Assembly (NCBI GenBank): GCA_003220855.1
Contig: QHTP01000040.1
Span: 1 to 22,555, forward strand
From: Gemmatimonadota bacterium
GTDB taxonomy: Bacteria; Gemmatimonadota; Gemmatimonadetes; Gemmatimonadales; GWC2-71-9
Length of the DNA: 22,555 bases
Direction: 5' to 3'
Part shown: positions 7,959 to 15,023 of the stretch, one piece after another
Layout of the letters: each line of letters begins with the position of its first letter
Numbering within the stretch: position 1 is the stretch's first letter
Position numbers and translations under genes: made by a program
The notes under the pieces: model-generated
Databases searched by the model: none
Told to the model about the DNA's origin: nothing
The model's input: the letters and a program-made list of their open reading frames with translations, nothing else

Positions 7959-8979
7959 CCTCGTCATCCAAACCGCCTTTCTCGGGGACGTCGTGCTCAC
8001 GACGCCGTTGCTCGAAGCCCTCGCCCTGCGGCACGGCCGGGTCGACGTCGTGACCACGCCCGCCGCGGCACCGCTCGTCGAGACGCACCCCGCCGTCCGG
8101 CACGTGATCCCCTACGACAAGAAGGGCCGCGATCGTGGGCTGGGAGGGCTGGTCAGATTCGCGCGCACGCTGCGGGCGGAGCGATACGATTGGGCGTATC
8201 TTCCCCATCGCTCGCTGCGGACGGCGCTACTGGCGTGGTTGGCCGGCATCCCGCGGAGGGTCGGCTTCGAGGACGGATGGCCGCGGTTCTACACCGACGT
8301 CCGACCGCGGCCGAAGACCGGCCACGAAGTCAACCGGCTCCTGGCGCTGGTCCACCCCGCTCTGACGGGCGGGGCCATGGTGCCCGCTATGCCCGGCTTG
8401 GCAACGACCGCCGAGGATCGCGCGGCGGCGGAGGGCTTTCTGCGGGAGCACGGGATCGGCGCCGAGTTCATCGCGCTCGCCCCCGGGTCGATCTGGGGCT
8501 CGAAGTGCTGGCCTTATTATGGAGAGCTGGCGCAGCGGCTTGCCGCCAGGGTGGGGATCGTGGTGGTCGGCGGGCCGGAGGACACGGGGCTGGCCGAGGA
8601 GGTCGTCAAGGCGGTGGAGGGCGGTGGAGGACGGTGGCGGGCGGTGAATGCGTGCGGTAGGCTCACGCTGCGGCAGTCCGCTGAGGTCATCGGGCGCGCG
8701 GCCGTACTCGTAACGAACGACAGTGCCCCGCTGCATTTCGCGCAGGCCGTCGGCACGCCGACCGTGGCGATCTTCGGGTCGACTGTGCCGTCCTTCGGGT
8801 TCGGGCCGCGGGGACCGCGGGATCAGGTGGTCGAGCTCGACGGCCTTCCGTGTCGCCCCTGCTCGGCGCACGGACCGCCCCGTTGCCCGCTGGGCCATCA
8901 CCGCTGCATGCGCTCGCTGACCGTGGAAACCGTGCTGCACGCCATCGAGGAGACCGGTGCGCTACGTCGTCGGGATTGA
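7951..8979 (+). CDS. waaF: Glycosyltransferase family 9, ADP-heptose:LPS heptosyltransferase
   Basis: This encodes 342 residues from a TTG at 7951 that overlaps the lepA stop; no other start leaves room for the conserved N-terminus. The N-terminal IQTAFLGDVVLTTPLLEAL is the GT9 acceptor-side loop with the catalytic-type aspartate. The C-terminal half has LAPGSIWGSKCWP and VTNDSAPLHFAQAVGTPTVA, the ADP-heptose-binding region. The cysteine-rich end (CRPCSAHGPPRCPLGHHRCM) is typical of WaaF-like enzymes. The role is transfer of L-glycero-D-manno-heptose to inner-core lipopolysaccharide at the cytoplasmic face of the inner membrane. The exact acceptor cannot be told from sequence, so waaF is a family-level symbol. 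A 10-bp tandem repeat lies inside the coding sequence (8611-8646). The gene overlaps the ROK kinase gene by 23 bp. Confidence 0.88.
   Translation: MTSLVIQTAFLGDVVLTTPLLEALALRHGRVDVVTTPAAAPLVETHPAVRHVIPYDKKGRDRGLGGLVRFARTLRAERYDWAYLPHRSLRTALLAWLAGIPRRVGFEDGWPRFYTDVRPRPKTGHEVNRLLALVHPALTGGAMVPAMPGLATTAEDRAAAEGFLREHGIGAEFIALAPGSIWGSKCWPYYGELAQRLAARVGIVVVGGPEDTGLAEEVVKAVEGGGGRWRAVNACGRLTLRQSAEVIGRAAVLVTNDSAPLHFAQAVGTPTVAIFGSTVPSFGFGPRGPRDQVVELDGLPCRPCSAHGPPRCPLGHHRCMRSLTVETVLHAIEETGALRRRD
8611..8646 (+). repeat. 10-bp tandem repeat inside the heptosyltransferase gene
   Basis: Two exact copies of GCGGTGGAGG (8611-8620 and 8621-8630) are followed by ACGGTGGCGG (8631-8640) and the partial copy GCGGTG (8641-8646). 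In protein the stretch reads AVEGGGGRWRAV. The unit length is not a multiple of three, so gain or loss of one copy would shift the reading frame. Confidence 0.85.
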
Positions 8980-9922
8980 CATCGGCGGAACGAACATCGT
9001 CGCGGGCACCGTGGCCGAAGACGGCTCGGAGCTCCTGGGGCTCGTCTCGGAGCCGACCTTCTCGGAGCAGGGCGCCGACGCCGTGATGACGCGGATCGTG
9101 AAGTTGACGCGGGCGTCGATGGCGGCGGCGCGCGGCAAGGAGATCGCGGGCGTGGGCATCGGATCGCCCGGCCCGCTCGACACCAAGAGCGGCGTCGTGC
9201 TGCTCACGCCCAATCTCGGCTGGACCAACTTTCCGCTGCGCGACCGGCTCACCCAGGCGCTGGGGCTGCCCGCCACGCTCGACAACGATGCCAACTGCGC
9301 CATCTTCGGCGAGTGGTGGCGCGGCGCGGCCCGTGGCGCCGGCCACGTCGTCGGCCTCACGATCGGCACGGGCATCGGCGGGGGCATCGTGCTCGGGGGC
9401 GAGGTGTACCGAGGCGCGTCCGACATCGCCGGCGAGATCGGGCACATGACCATCGACTCGACCGGGCGGCTCTGCAAGTGCGGCAACTACGGCTGCCTCG
9501 AGGCCTACGCGTCGGGACCGGCGATCGCGGCGAGGGCAGTGGAAGGGATCAGGCCGGGCACCGAGACATCCCTCCCCAAGTACGTGAACGGCGATCTCTC
9601 GAAGATCACCGCCCAGCTGGTTTACGAGGCGGCGCACGACGGCGACGAGTACGCGCGGGAAGTCGTGAAGGACACGGCCAAGTTCCTGGGCGCGGGCCTG
9701 GCCAGCATCATCAACATCTTCAACCCCGAGGTGGTGGTGGTCTGCGGCGGGGTGACGCTCGCGGGAGACCGCCTGTTCGAGCCGCTCCGGGCGGAAGTCC
9801 GACGGCGGGCGTTCAAGCCGGCCACGGACGTGTGCCGCATCGTCCCCGGCGACCTGACGGGCACGGCCGGCGTGTACGGCGCAGCCGCCGTGTTCATCAA
9901 GCACACGTGGGGGCACGTGTGA
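8957..9922 (+). CDS. ROK-family sugar kinase, glucokinase-like
   Basis: The protein has 321 residues starting at GTG 8957, inside the end of the heptosyltransferase gene. The ATP-binding motif GIDIGGTN (6-13) begins the protein. The sugar-binding/catalytic site is LDNDANCA, with D111 as the likely base. LTIGTGIGGGIVLGG (134-148) is the second phosphate loop. The ROK zinc site is complete: H163 in EIGHMTI and C173, C175 and C180 in CKCGNYGCLEAYAS. The C-terminal helix region FNPEVVVVCGGV fits the family. It phosphorylates a hexose, most likely glucose at O6, in the cytoplasm. ROK members also act on N-acetylmannosamine, fructose or allose, so the substrate is not certain. Its stop overlaps the GTG of the following PfkB gene. 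Confidence 0.9.
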   Translation: MRYVVGIDIGGTNIVAGTVAEDGSELLGLVSEPTFSEQGADAVMTRIVKLTRASMAAARGKEIAGVGIGSPGPLDTKSGVVLLTPNLGWTNFPLRDRLTQALGLPATLDNDANCAIFGEWWRGAARGAGHVVGLTIGTGIGGGIVLGGEVYRGASDIAGEIGHMTIDSTGRLCKCGNYGCLEAYASGPAIAARAVEGIRPGTETSLPKYVNGDLSKITAQLVYEAAHDGDEYAREVVKDTAKFLGAGLASIINIFNPEVVVVCGGVTLAGDRLFEPLRAEVRRRAFKPATDVCRIVPGDLTGTAGVYGAAAVFIKHTWGHV

Positions 9923-10830
9923 AGCGGCTGGGCGTGATCGGGTCGATGGTGTGGGACACGATCTACGGCCGCGACCCCGCGCGCCCCGCGATCGAGGAGT
10001 GGGGGGGTATCTCCTACTCCCTCGCCGCGCTCGACGCCACGCTGCACGACGACTGGCAGATCGTGCCGCTCGTCAAGGTCGGGCGCGACCTGGCGGCGCG
10101 GGCGAACGAATTCCTCGGCACCCTGCACCACGTGGCCCCTGGGGCGCGCTTCATCGAGGTGCCGGCGCCGAACAACCGGGTCACGTTGCGCTACTACCAG
10201 GCCGAGCGCCGCTGCGAGCAGATGTCGGGGGGCGTGCCGCCGTGGACCTGGCCGGAGTTGGGGCCCCAGGTGCGCGACCTGGACGCGTTGTACCTGAACT
10301 TCATCTCCGGCTACGAGCTGGACCTGGAAACGGCCCAGCTGTTGCGGCGCGGCTTCCCGCGATTCGTCTACGCCGACCTGCACAGCCTGTTCCTCGGGAA
10401 AGAGCCCGACGGCACGCGCGTGCCCCAGCCCCTGCCGGACGCGCCGGCGTGGTTCGGCTGCTGCGACGTGGTGCAGCTGAATGAAGACGAGATGGGGCAG
10501 CTCGGCCCCGATCCCCTGCTCGTCGCCGCGGGCGCGCTGGCGCGCGGCTGCCAAACCCTGGTCGTCACGCTCGGCCCGCGGGGCGCCGCCTACTTCACCG
10601 GCCGGCCCGTGCGGAGCGCCCGAATCGCGCCCGATCTGGTGTCCGACCCGGAGGGTGATCCGACGGGCTGCGGTGACGTACTCGGCGCGACGCTGGTGGC
10701 GTCGCTCGTCGGCGGCGCCCCACTCGAGGAAGCGCTGCGCCTCGGCACGCGCATGGGGGCGCGCAACGTGGCGCACCGCGGCGCCACGGGACTGCGCGAC
10801 CACCTACTGGGCCGCCTCTCGCCGGTATGA
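9919..10830 (+). CDS. PfkB-family carbohydrate kinase
   Basis: The protein has 303 residues from a GTG at 9919 that forms a GTGA overlap with the ROK gene stop. The N-terminus, VKRLGVIGSMVWDTIYG, is the family's first strand and sugar-binding region. Residues 183-192, DVVQLNEDEM, carry the N-x-x-E magnesium motif. TLVVTLGPRGAAYF and DPTGCGDVLGATLVASL (247-263) form the anion hole and catalytic site. The catalytic base would be D253, in a DPTGCGD variant of the more common DTxGAGD. The substrate is unknown; ribokinase, adenosine kinase and heptose kinase relatives share this architecture. Its place after a heptosyltransferase and a ROK kinase suggests sugar metabolism linked to envelope carbohydrate, but that is inference from context only. 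Confidence 0.85.
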   Translation: MKRLGVIGSMVWDTIYGRDPARPAIEEWGGISYSLAALDATLHDDWQIVPLVKVGRDLAARANEFLGTLHHVAPGARFIEVPAPNNRVTLRYYQAERRCEQMSGGVPPWTWPELGPQVRDLDALYLNFISGYELDLETAQLLRRGFPRFVYADLHSLFLGKEPDGTRVPQPLPDAPAWFGCCDVVQLNEDEMGQLGPDPLLVAAGALARGCQTLVVTLGPRGAAYFTGRPVRSARIAPDLVSDPEGDPTGCGDVLGATLVASLVGGAPLEEALRLGTRMGARNVAHRGATGLRDHLLGRLSPV

Positions 10831-11735
10831 CGCGGCTGGTCGACGTACCGGCCCAATTCGACGATCGCTCATTCGAGCAGTTCGCAGGTGCTTACGCTGC
10901 GGCGGCCAGGGACGGCGAGCGGCTGCTGTTCGACGCGCACGCCACCGAGTGGGCATCACCCTACGGGCTGGTCGGCTTGCTGGCGGCCGGTCAAGCGGCT
11001 CGCGGTGCCGGCTCCTCCGAACGGCCGCTCCTCACGGCGCCGACGCACGCCGACGTCCTGACCTACTGGACGCGCGCCGGTTTTTTTCGCGAAGCCGCCG
11101 AGCTGTTCGAGATCCACGGCAAGCTGCCGCGCGTGAAGCCGGCGGAGCAGAGTGACGTGTTGCTACCCGTGACGCCGGTGCGGGCTGCCGAGGACGTGCA
11201 TGCCGTCGTGTCGAACATCCAGCAGCGCGCGTCCGCCATTTTGGCGTCGGAGCTGGGGCTCGATCCGAAGGCGACGATGGGTTTCGCTATGGCGCTTTCG
11301 GAGGCCTGTCAGAATATTGTAGAACACGCCGGCACCGGCGGCTGGGTCGCGGTGCAGGCGTACCACTGGCGCCGCAAGCTGGCGCGGCGGGTGGTGATGA
11401 TCGCGGTGGCGGACGCCGGGGTGGGGTTCCGCCACTCGCTCGAGCCGACGCAGAGCAAGCGCTTCGGGGCCCGGTGGAGCGACGCGGCGGCGCTGGAGGC
11501 GGCGTTGGTCCAGGGGATCAGCCGGTTTCGCGATCCGGGGCGGGGGCAGGGTCTCGCCGGGATCCGGCGCTACCTGACCCGCTGGGACGGCAAGATCGCG
11601 ATCCGCAGTGGCACGGCGCGTATCGCGATCGTGCCCAAATGGGACGAGGACGTACCCTTGCAGGACGGCCTCCCGGCCTTTCCGGGTGCCCAGGTGCTTA
11701 TCATCATCCCCGAGCAGGGATCCACGACGCCGTGA
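10827..11735 (+). CDS. STAS-like domain fused to HATPase (anti-sigma-factor-like ATP-binding protein)
   Basis: The protein has 302 residues, and its ATG overlaps the PfkB stop (ATGA). Residues 1-100 resemble a STAS fold (LLFDAHATEWASPYGLVGLL, then a GFF element). From about 120 it is a GHKL ATPase of the RsbW/SpoIIAB type. The N-box is SEACQNIVEHA with E159 and N163, the G1 box is DAGVG (196-200), and the G2 box is GRGQGL (238-243). No histidine phosphoacceptor domain is present, so it is not a classical sensor kinase. Such proteins bind ATP and phosphorylate or sequester STAS partners. The next gene encodes exactly such a STAS-like partner, with a 4-bp overlap. A T7 run at 11081-11087 is inside the coding sequence. 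The target of the pair is not apparent from this window. Confidence 0.82.
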   Translation: MTRLVDVPAQFDDRSFEQFAGAYAAAARDGERLLFDAHATEWASPYGLVGLLAAGQAARGAGSSERPLLTAPTHADVLTYWTRAGFFREAAELFEIHGKLPRVKPAEQSDVLLPVTPVRAAEDVHAVVSNIQQRASAILASELGLDPKATMGFAMALSEACQNIVEHAGTGGWVAVQAYHWRRKLARRVVMIAVADAGVGFRHSLEPTQSKRFGARWSDAAALEAALVQGISRFRDPGRGQGLAGIRRYLTRWDGKIAIRSGTARIAIVPKWDEDVPLQDGLPAFPGAQVLIIIPEQGSTTP

Positions 11736-12181
11736 TACAACACATCGATGTGCATGCGGTGCTCCAGGAGTCGGTGTCGGGCGTGTACGCGGACTTGGTC
11801 ACCCGGCCCACCGGGCGCGTGGTCCGCGAGCGGATCGAGCGCGCCATGGCAACCTGGCAGTACCCCGTCACCGTGGCCCGCATCGACTTCACGGGCGTGG
11901 GCTGCATCGACTATTCCTGCGCCGACGAGATCGTGGCGAAGCTGCTGCGCGATCGACGCACGGTGGTGGTGCTCTCCGGGATCTCGGACGGACACCGCGA
12001 GGCAATCGAGCCCGTGCTGGCGGGCCACGGCCTGGCGGCGCTGATCGAGCGGCGCGACGGGGGGGGCGAGCTCGAGGCGCTGGGGGCTCCCGAGGCCGCG
12101 GCCGCGCTGCTCGACGAGCTGGTGGCGCGGCGGCTCGCCGTGCGCACGCCCGCAGGGACCATCGCGCTGACGCTGGCGTGA
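11732..12181 (+). CDS. STAS-like (DUF4325-type) protein
   Basis: The protein has 149 residues from a GTG at 11732, overlapping the preceding stop (GTGA). The central stretch VARIDFTGVGCIDYSCADEI (48-67) has the STAS/DUF4325 pattern of a hydrophobic strand, D-F-x-G-V, then a D-x-S motif (D60, S62) before a helix. S62 is where STAS anti-anti-sigma proteins are often phosphorylated, so a role as substrate or partner of the adjacent ATP-binding protein is plausible. The C-terminal third (DELVARRLAVRTPAGTIAL) looks like a small helix-hairpin unit. An 8-G run (12059-12066) lies within the gene and is a possible slippage site. The family assignment rests on pattern and on the neighbouring gene, so it is moderate. 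Confidence 0.7.
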   Translation: MIQHIDVHAVLQESVSGVYADLVTRPTGRVVRERIERAMATWQYPVTVARIDFTGVGCIDYSCADEIVAKLLRDRRTVVVLSGISDGHREAIEPVLAGHGLAALIERRDGGGELEALGAPEAAAALLDELVARRLAVRTPAGTIALTLA

Positions 12182-12194
12182 TCGGGCGAGGCCG

Positions 12195-13349
12195 GTGAAG
12201 CGCCGCCTCGGCTTCTCGACCCACGCCGTGCACGGCGATCCGGAGGCCCGTCCCGACTGGGCGCCCGTCGTGACGCCGCTGTATCAGAGCGCGACCTTCA
12301 CCAATCCCATCGGCTCGACCCAAGAAGTCATCTACGCCCGCTACGGCAACAATCCCAACCACGTCGCGATCGCCAAGCGGCTGGCGCTACTCGAGGGCGG
12401 CGAGGCCGCGATCTTCGTGGGCAGCGGCATGGGCGCCGTCGCCCTGTCGCACCTGGCGGTGCTGCGGCCGGGCGACCATCTGCTGGCGAGCGAGTGGAAC
12501 TACGGCGGCGTGCAGCGCCTGTTTTCACAGGAGTTCGGGCGGTTCGGGATCGACGTGTCGCTCGTGAACCCGCTGGAGCCGCGCACCTAGAAGCGCGCGC
12601 TCAAGAAGACCACGCGCGCCATCTTCGTGGAGACCCCGACCAACCCGCTGCTGCGGGTGCTCGACCTGGAGCCGATCGCCGCGCTCTGTAAGACGGAGGG
12701 GCTCGCGCTGCTGGTGGATTCGACGTTCGCGACGCCGCTCAACTACCGACCGCTCGAGCACGGCGCCGACGTGGTGATTCACAGCGCCACCAAGTACTTG
12801 AACGGCCACGACGACGTGCTGGCCGGCGCGGTGGTAGGAAGCGAGTCGGTGATCGAAGAAGTGCGCAAGCTGCTGCACGTGTGGGGCCAGGCGCTGGACC
12901 CGATGGCGGCGTGGCTGATCGATCGCGGGATGAAGACGCTGGGAGTTCGCGTGGCGCGGCAGAACCAGACCGCGCTGGCCGTGGCCGAGTGGTGCGCCAC
13001 GCAGCCGCAGTTCGCCGCCGTGCACCACCCCGGGCTGGCGTCGCATCCCGATCACGACGTGGCGGGGCGCATCCTCGACGGGCTCGGCGGCATGGTGGCG
13101 GTGGAGCTCAAGGGCGGCGCCCGGGCGGCGGAGCGGTTCCTGCGCGCCCTCACCATCGCCGCGCACGCCCCCAGCCTCGGGGGCGTGGAGACGCTAGTGT
13201 CGGAGCCGCGACTCACGTCGCACGCGATGCTCACACCGGACGCGCGCGCGCGGGCTGGCATTCCCGATGGCTTCCTGAGATTTTCCATCGGACTGGAGGA
13301 CGCCGACGACCTCATCGCGGACTTTGCGCAGGCCCTGGCGCAACTGTAA
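12195..13349 (+). pseudogene. Trans-sulfuration PLP enzyme (cystathionine synthase/lyase family) interrupted by an in-frame TAG
   Basis: The frame from GTG 12195 encodes a normal Cys/Met-metabolism PLP enzyme of about 384 residues, but codon 132 is TAG (12588-12590). Both sides are in the same frame and well conserved. Before the stop are PVVTPLYQSATF, YARYGNNPNH and the phosphate-binding GSGMGAVAL. After it are VETPTNPLLRV, VDSTFATP (cofactor aspartate about D175) and HSATKYLNGHDDVLAGA with the Schiff-base lysine at about K200. Intact, it would be a fold-type I enzyme making or breaking cystathionine or homocysteine thioether bonds. As read, translation gives a 131-residue fragment. A second frame could start at GTG 12627 (240 residues) but would lack the N-terminal tetramer arm. 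The remainder shows no decay, so a recent mutation, a sequencing error or a readthrough codon are all possible. It lies 13 bp after the STAS-like gene and directly abuts ftsE. Confidence 0.85.
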
Positions 13350-14045
13350 GTGATCAAGTTCACGAATGTCTTCAAGGCCTTCCCCAAGGGGGGGCTCGCC
13401 CTGAAGGACGTCTCCTTCCACATCGCCAAGGGCGAGTTCGTGTTTCTCACCGGGCACTCCGGCGCCGGCAAGTCGACCGTCTTGAAGCTCGTGTTCGCCG
13501 AAGAGCCCGTGACGAGCGGCGAAGTGCGCGTGTCCGGGTTCAACGTGGCGGAGCTGCGCCCCAAAGACGTGCCGATGCTGCGCCGCCGGCTCGGCATCGT
13601 GTTCCAGGACTTCCGCCTCCTGGAAGACCGCACCGCGGAGGAAAACGTCGCGTTCGCGCTGGAAGTCACGGGCGCCAGACGCTCGACCATCGGCGCCAGG
13701 GTGATGCGCGTGCTCACCCAGGTGGGGCTCGCCGCCAAGGCGCAGGCCTACCCCCGCGAGCTGTCCGGGGGCGAGCAGCAGCGCGTCGCGATCGCCCGCG
13801 CCCTGGTCAACGAGCCCACGGTGCTGCTCGCCGACGAGCCAACCGGCAACCTGGACGAGCGGGCCACCCGCGGCGTGTTCCAGCTGCTGCGCGACATCAA
13901 CGCGAGCGGCACCGCGGTCCTGATGGCCACGCACGATCTGGACCTGGTGCGCCAGGCGCCCTACCGCGTGATCGAGCTGCAGGAAGGAGCGCTCGTGTAC
14001 GACTCCGTCGTGGACGAGCCACGCGACCAGGCGGCGTCGCCGTGA
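13350..14045 (+). CDS. ftsE: Cell-division ATP-binding protein FtsE
   Basis: The protein has 231 residues, starting at a GTG immediately after the TAA of the PLP gene. All ABC motifs are present: Walker A GHSGAGKST (35-43), Q-loop Q86 in IVFQDFRLL, signature LSGGEQQR (138-145), Walker B VLLADEPTGNLD, and the switch histidine H195 in ATHDLDL. The FtsE-typical MIKFTNVFKAFPKGG N-terminus and the FQDFRLL segment separate it from other lipoprotein-type ABC ATPases. It binds FtsX on the cytoplasmic side at the septum and drives conformational changes that activate periplasmic peptidoglycan hydrolysis. It overlaps ftsX by 4 bp. Confidence 0.95.
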   Translation: MIKFTNVFKAFPKGGLALKDVSFHIAKGEFVFLTGHSGAGKSTVLKLVFAEEPVTSGEVRVSGFNVAELRPKDVPMLRRRLGIVFQDFRLLEDRTAEENVAFALEVTGARRSTIGARVMRVLTQVGLAAKAQAYPRELSGGEQQRVAIARALVNEPTVLLADEPTGNLDERATRGVFQLLRDINASGTAVLMATHDLDLVRQAPYRVIELQEGALVYDSVVDEPRDQAASP

Positions 14046-14899
14046 ACCTCACGATCCGCGAGGCGCTACTCACGTTCCGCCGGGCGCCGCTCCTGTCCGC
14101 GCTCTCGGTGACGACCATCGCCTTCTCGCTGTTCGTGGTCGGGCTGTTCGGGCTGGTGGCGGTGAACCTGCAGGACGCCCTGCGCGGCGTGGCAGAGCGC
14201 GTGGAGATCGTGGCCTACCTCCTCCCGGGCACGCCGATCGAGACCATCACGCTCGCGGAGAAGGACATCGAAGCGTTCCCCGAGGTGCAGTCGGCCGTCT
14301 ACGTGAGCGAGGACTCGGCGCTGGCGCGCGCCCGCGGGGAGCTGGTCGAGTTCCGCGACGTGCTGCAGGAGCTGGAGCGCAATCCCCTGCCGGCCTCCAT
14401 CGAGCTGAAGCTGAAGCCGCGGTTTCGCGACGTCCAGCACGTCAACGAGGTCGCGGACCGACTGCGCGGGTTCGGGTTCGTGGACGACGTTCGCTTCGGC
14501 CGGGACTGGGTCGAGAAGCTGGACCGGCTGCGCCAGGTCGCCGCGGCGGTCGGCCTCGTGGTGGGCGCCGCGTTCGCCGTGGTGGCGATCATCATCATCG
14601 GCACCACCATCCGGATGGCGGTGCTGCAGCGCAGTCGCGAGATCGCGATCATGCGCCTGGTGGGCGCGACCGACGGCTTCATCCGGCGGCCCTTCCTGCT
14701 GCAGGGCGCGATCAAGGGGATGCTGGGCGGGCTGGTGGCGATGGGGCTCTCGTACGGGGCGTACGTGCTCATCAATCGGTGGCTCATCCAGGCCGCGTTT
14801 TTCTCGCGCGCGCAAGCGTTGGCGGTCGTGGGCTTTGGAGCCCTGATCGGCCTGTTTGGAAGTGCTGCGTCCGTGGGGCGACACCTGAGACGAGTGTGA
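14042..14899 (+). CDS. ftsX: Cell-division permease-like protein FtsX
   Basis: The protein has 285 residues from a GTG at 14042 that overlaps the ftsE stop (GTGA). The topology is that of FtsX: an N-terminal cytoplasmic stretch and TM1 at about 19-42, then a periplasmic domain at about 43-165 (EIVAYLLPGTP, VYVSEDSALAR, NPLPASIELKL). TM2 follows at about 167-190, the cytoplasmic coupling segment LQRSREIAIMRLVGATDGFIRRPF, TM3 at about 222-245 and TM4 at about 257-277. The periplasmic domain is the docking site for EnvC-type activators in Gram-negatives, and an envC-like gene follows directly. The stop (14897-14899) sits at the edge of the first 13-bp-unit inverted repeat. Confidence 0.95.
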   Translation: MNLTIREALLTFRRAPLLSALSVTTIAFSLFVVGLFGLVAVNLQDALRGVAERVEIVAYLLPGTPIETITLAEKDIEAFPEVQSAVYVSEDSALARARGELVEFRDVLQELERNPLPASIELKLKPRFRDVQHVNEVADRLRGFGFVDDVRFGRDWVEKLDRLRQVAAAVGLVVGAAFAVVAIIIIGTTIRMAVLQRSREIAIMRLVGATDGFIRRPFLLQGAIKGMLGGLVAMGLSYGAYVLINRWLIQAAFFSRAQALAVVGFGALIGLFGSAASVGRHLRRV

Positions 14900-15023
14900 G
14901 GCGTCACGGGACGTCTATGAAGCGTCACGGAGGAACGTCCCGGAGAGACGTCGCGGACAGGCGTAACCCCCCGCGACGTCTCTCCGTGACGTTTCTCTGC
15001 TACGCCGTTTGCGTGACGTCTCT
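14900..15023. repeat. Inverted array of 13-bp units (element A), overlapping the 5' end of envC
   Basis: The sequence is an imperfect palindrome centred near 14963. The core is a perfect 15-bp inverted repeat, GGAGAGACGTCGCGG (14942-14956) against its complement at 14971-14985, with a 14-base loop. Pairing continues outward with few mismatches to 14922 and 15005, giving a stem of about 35 bp. Within it, CGTC-type cores recur at 14923, 14936, 14949 and 14962 on the left. The inverted GACG-type cores recur at 14975, 14988 and 15001 on the right, a 13-base period. Less regular copies extend to 14902 and 15015. The unit consensus is G[GA]CGTC[AG]CGGAG[AG]. A second element of the same family follows envC and shares the exact 12-mer AGCGTCACGGAG. 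Confidence 0.85.

Noticed and set aside
5808..8057. A 749-codon open frame on the minus strand, antisense to lepA
   Set aside because: It lies opposite a fully conserved lepA and has no recognisable domains. Long antisense frames are common in GC-rich DNA because stop codons are rare.
11081..11087. T7 run as a terminator
   Set aside because: It lies in the middle of the STAS/HATPase coding sequence with no preceding hairpin.
12881..14041. Open frame continuing upstream of ftsX through ftsE and the PLP gene
   Set aside because: It is the ftsX frame read backwards through two other genes. FtsX begins at the GTG at 14042.
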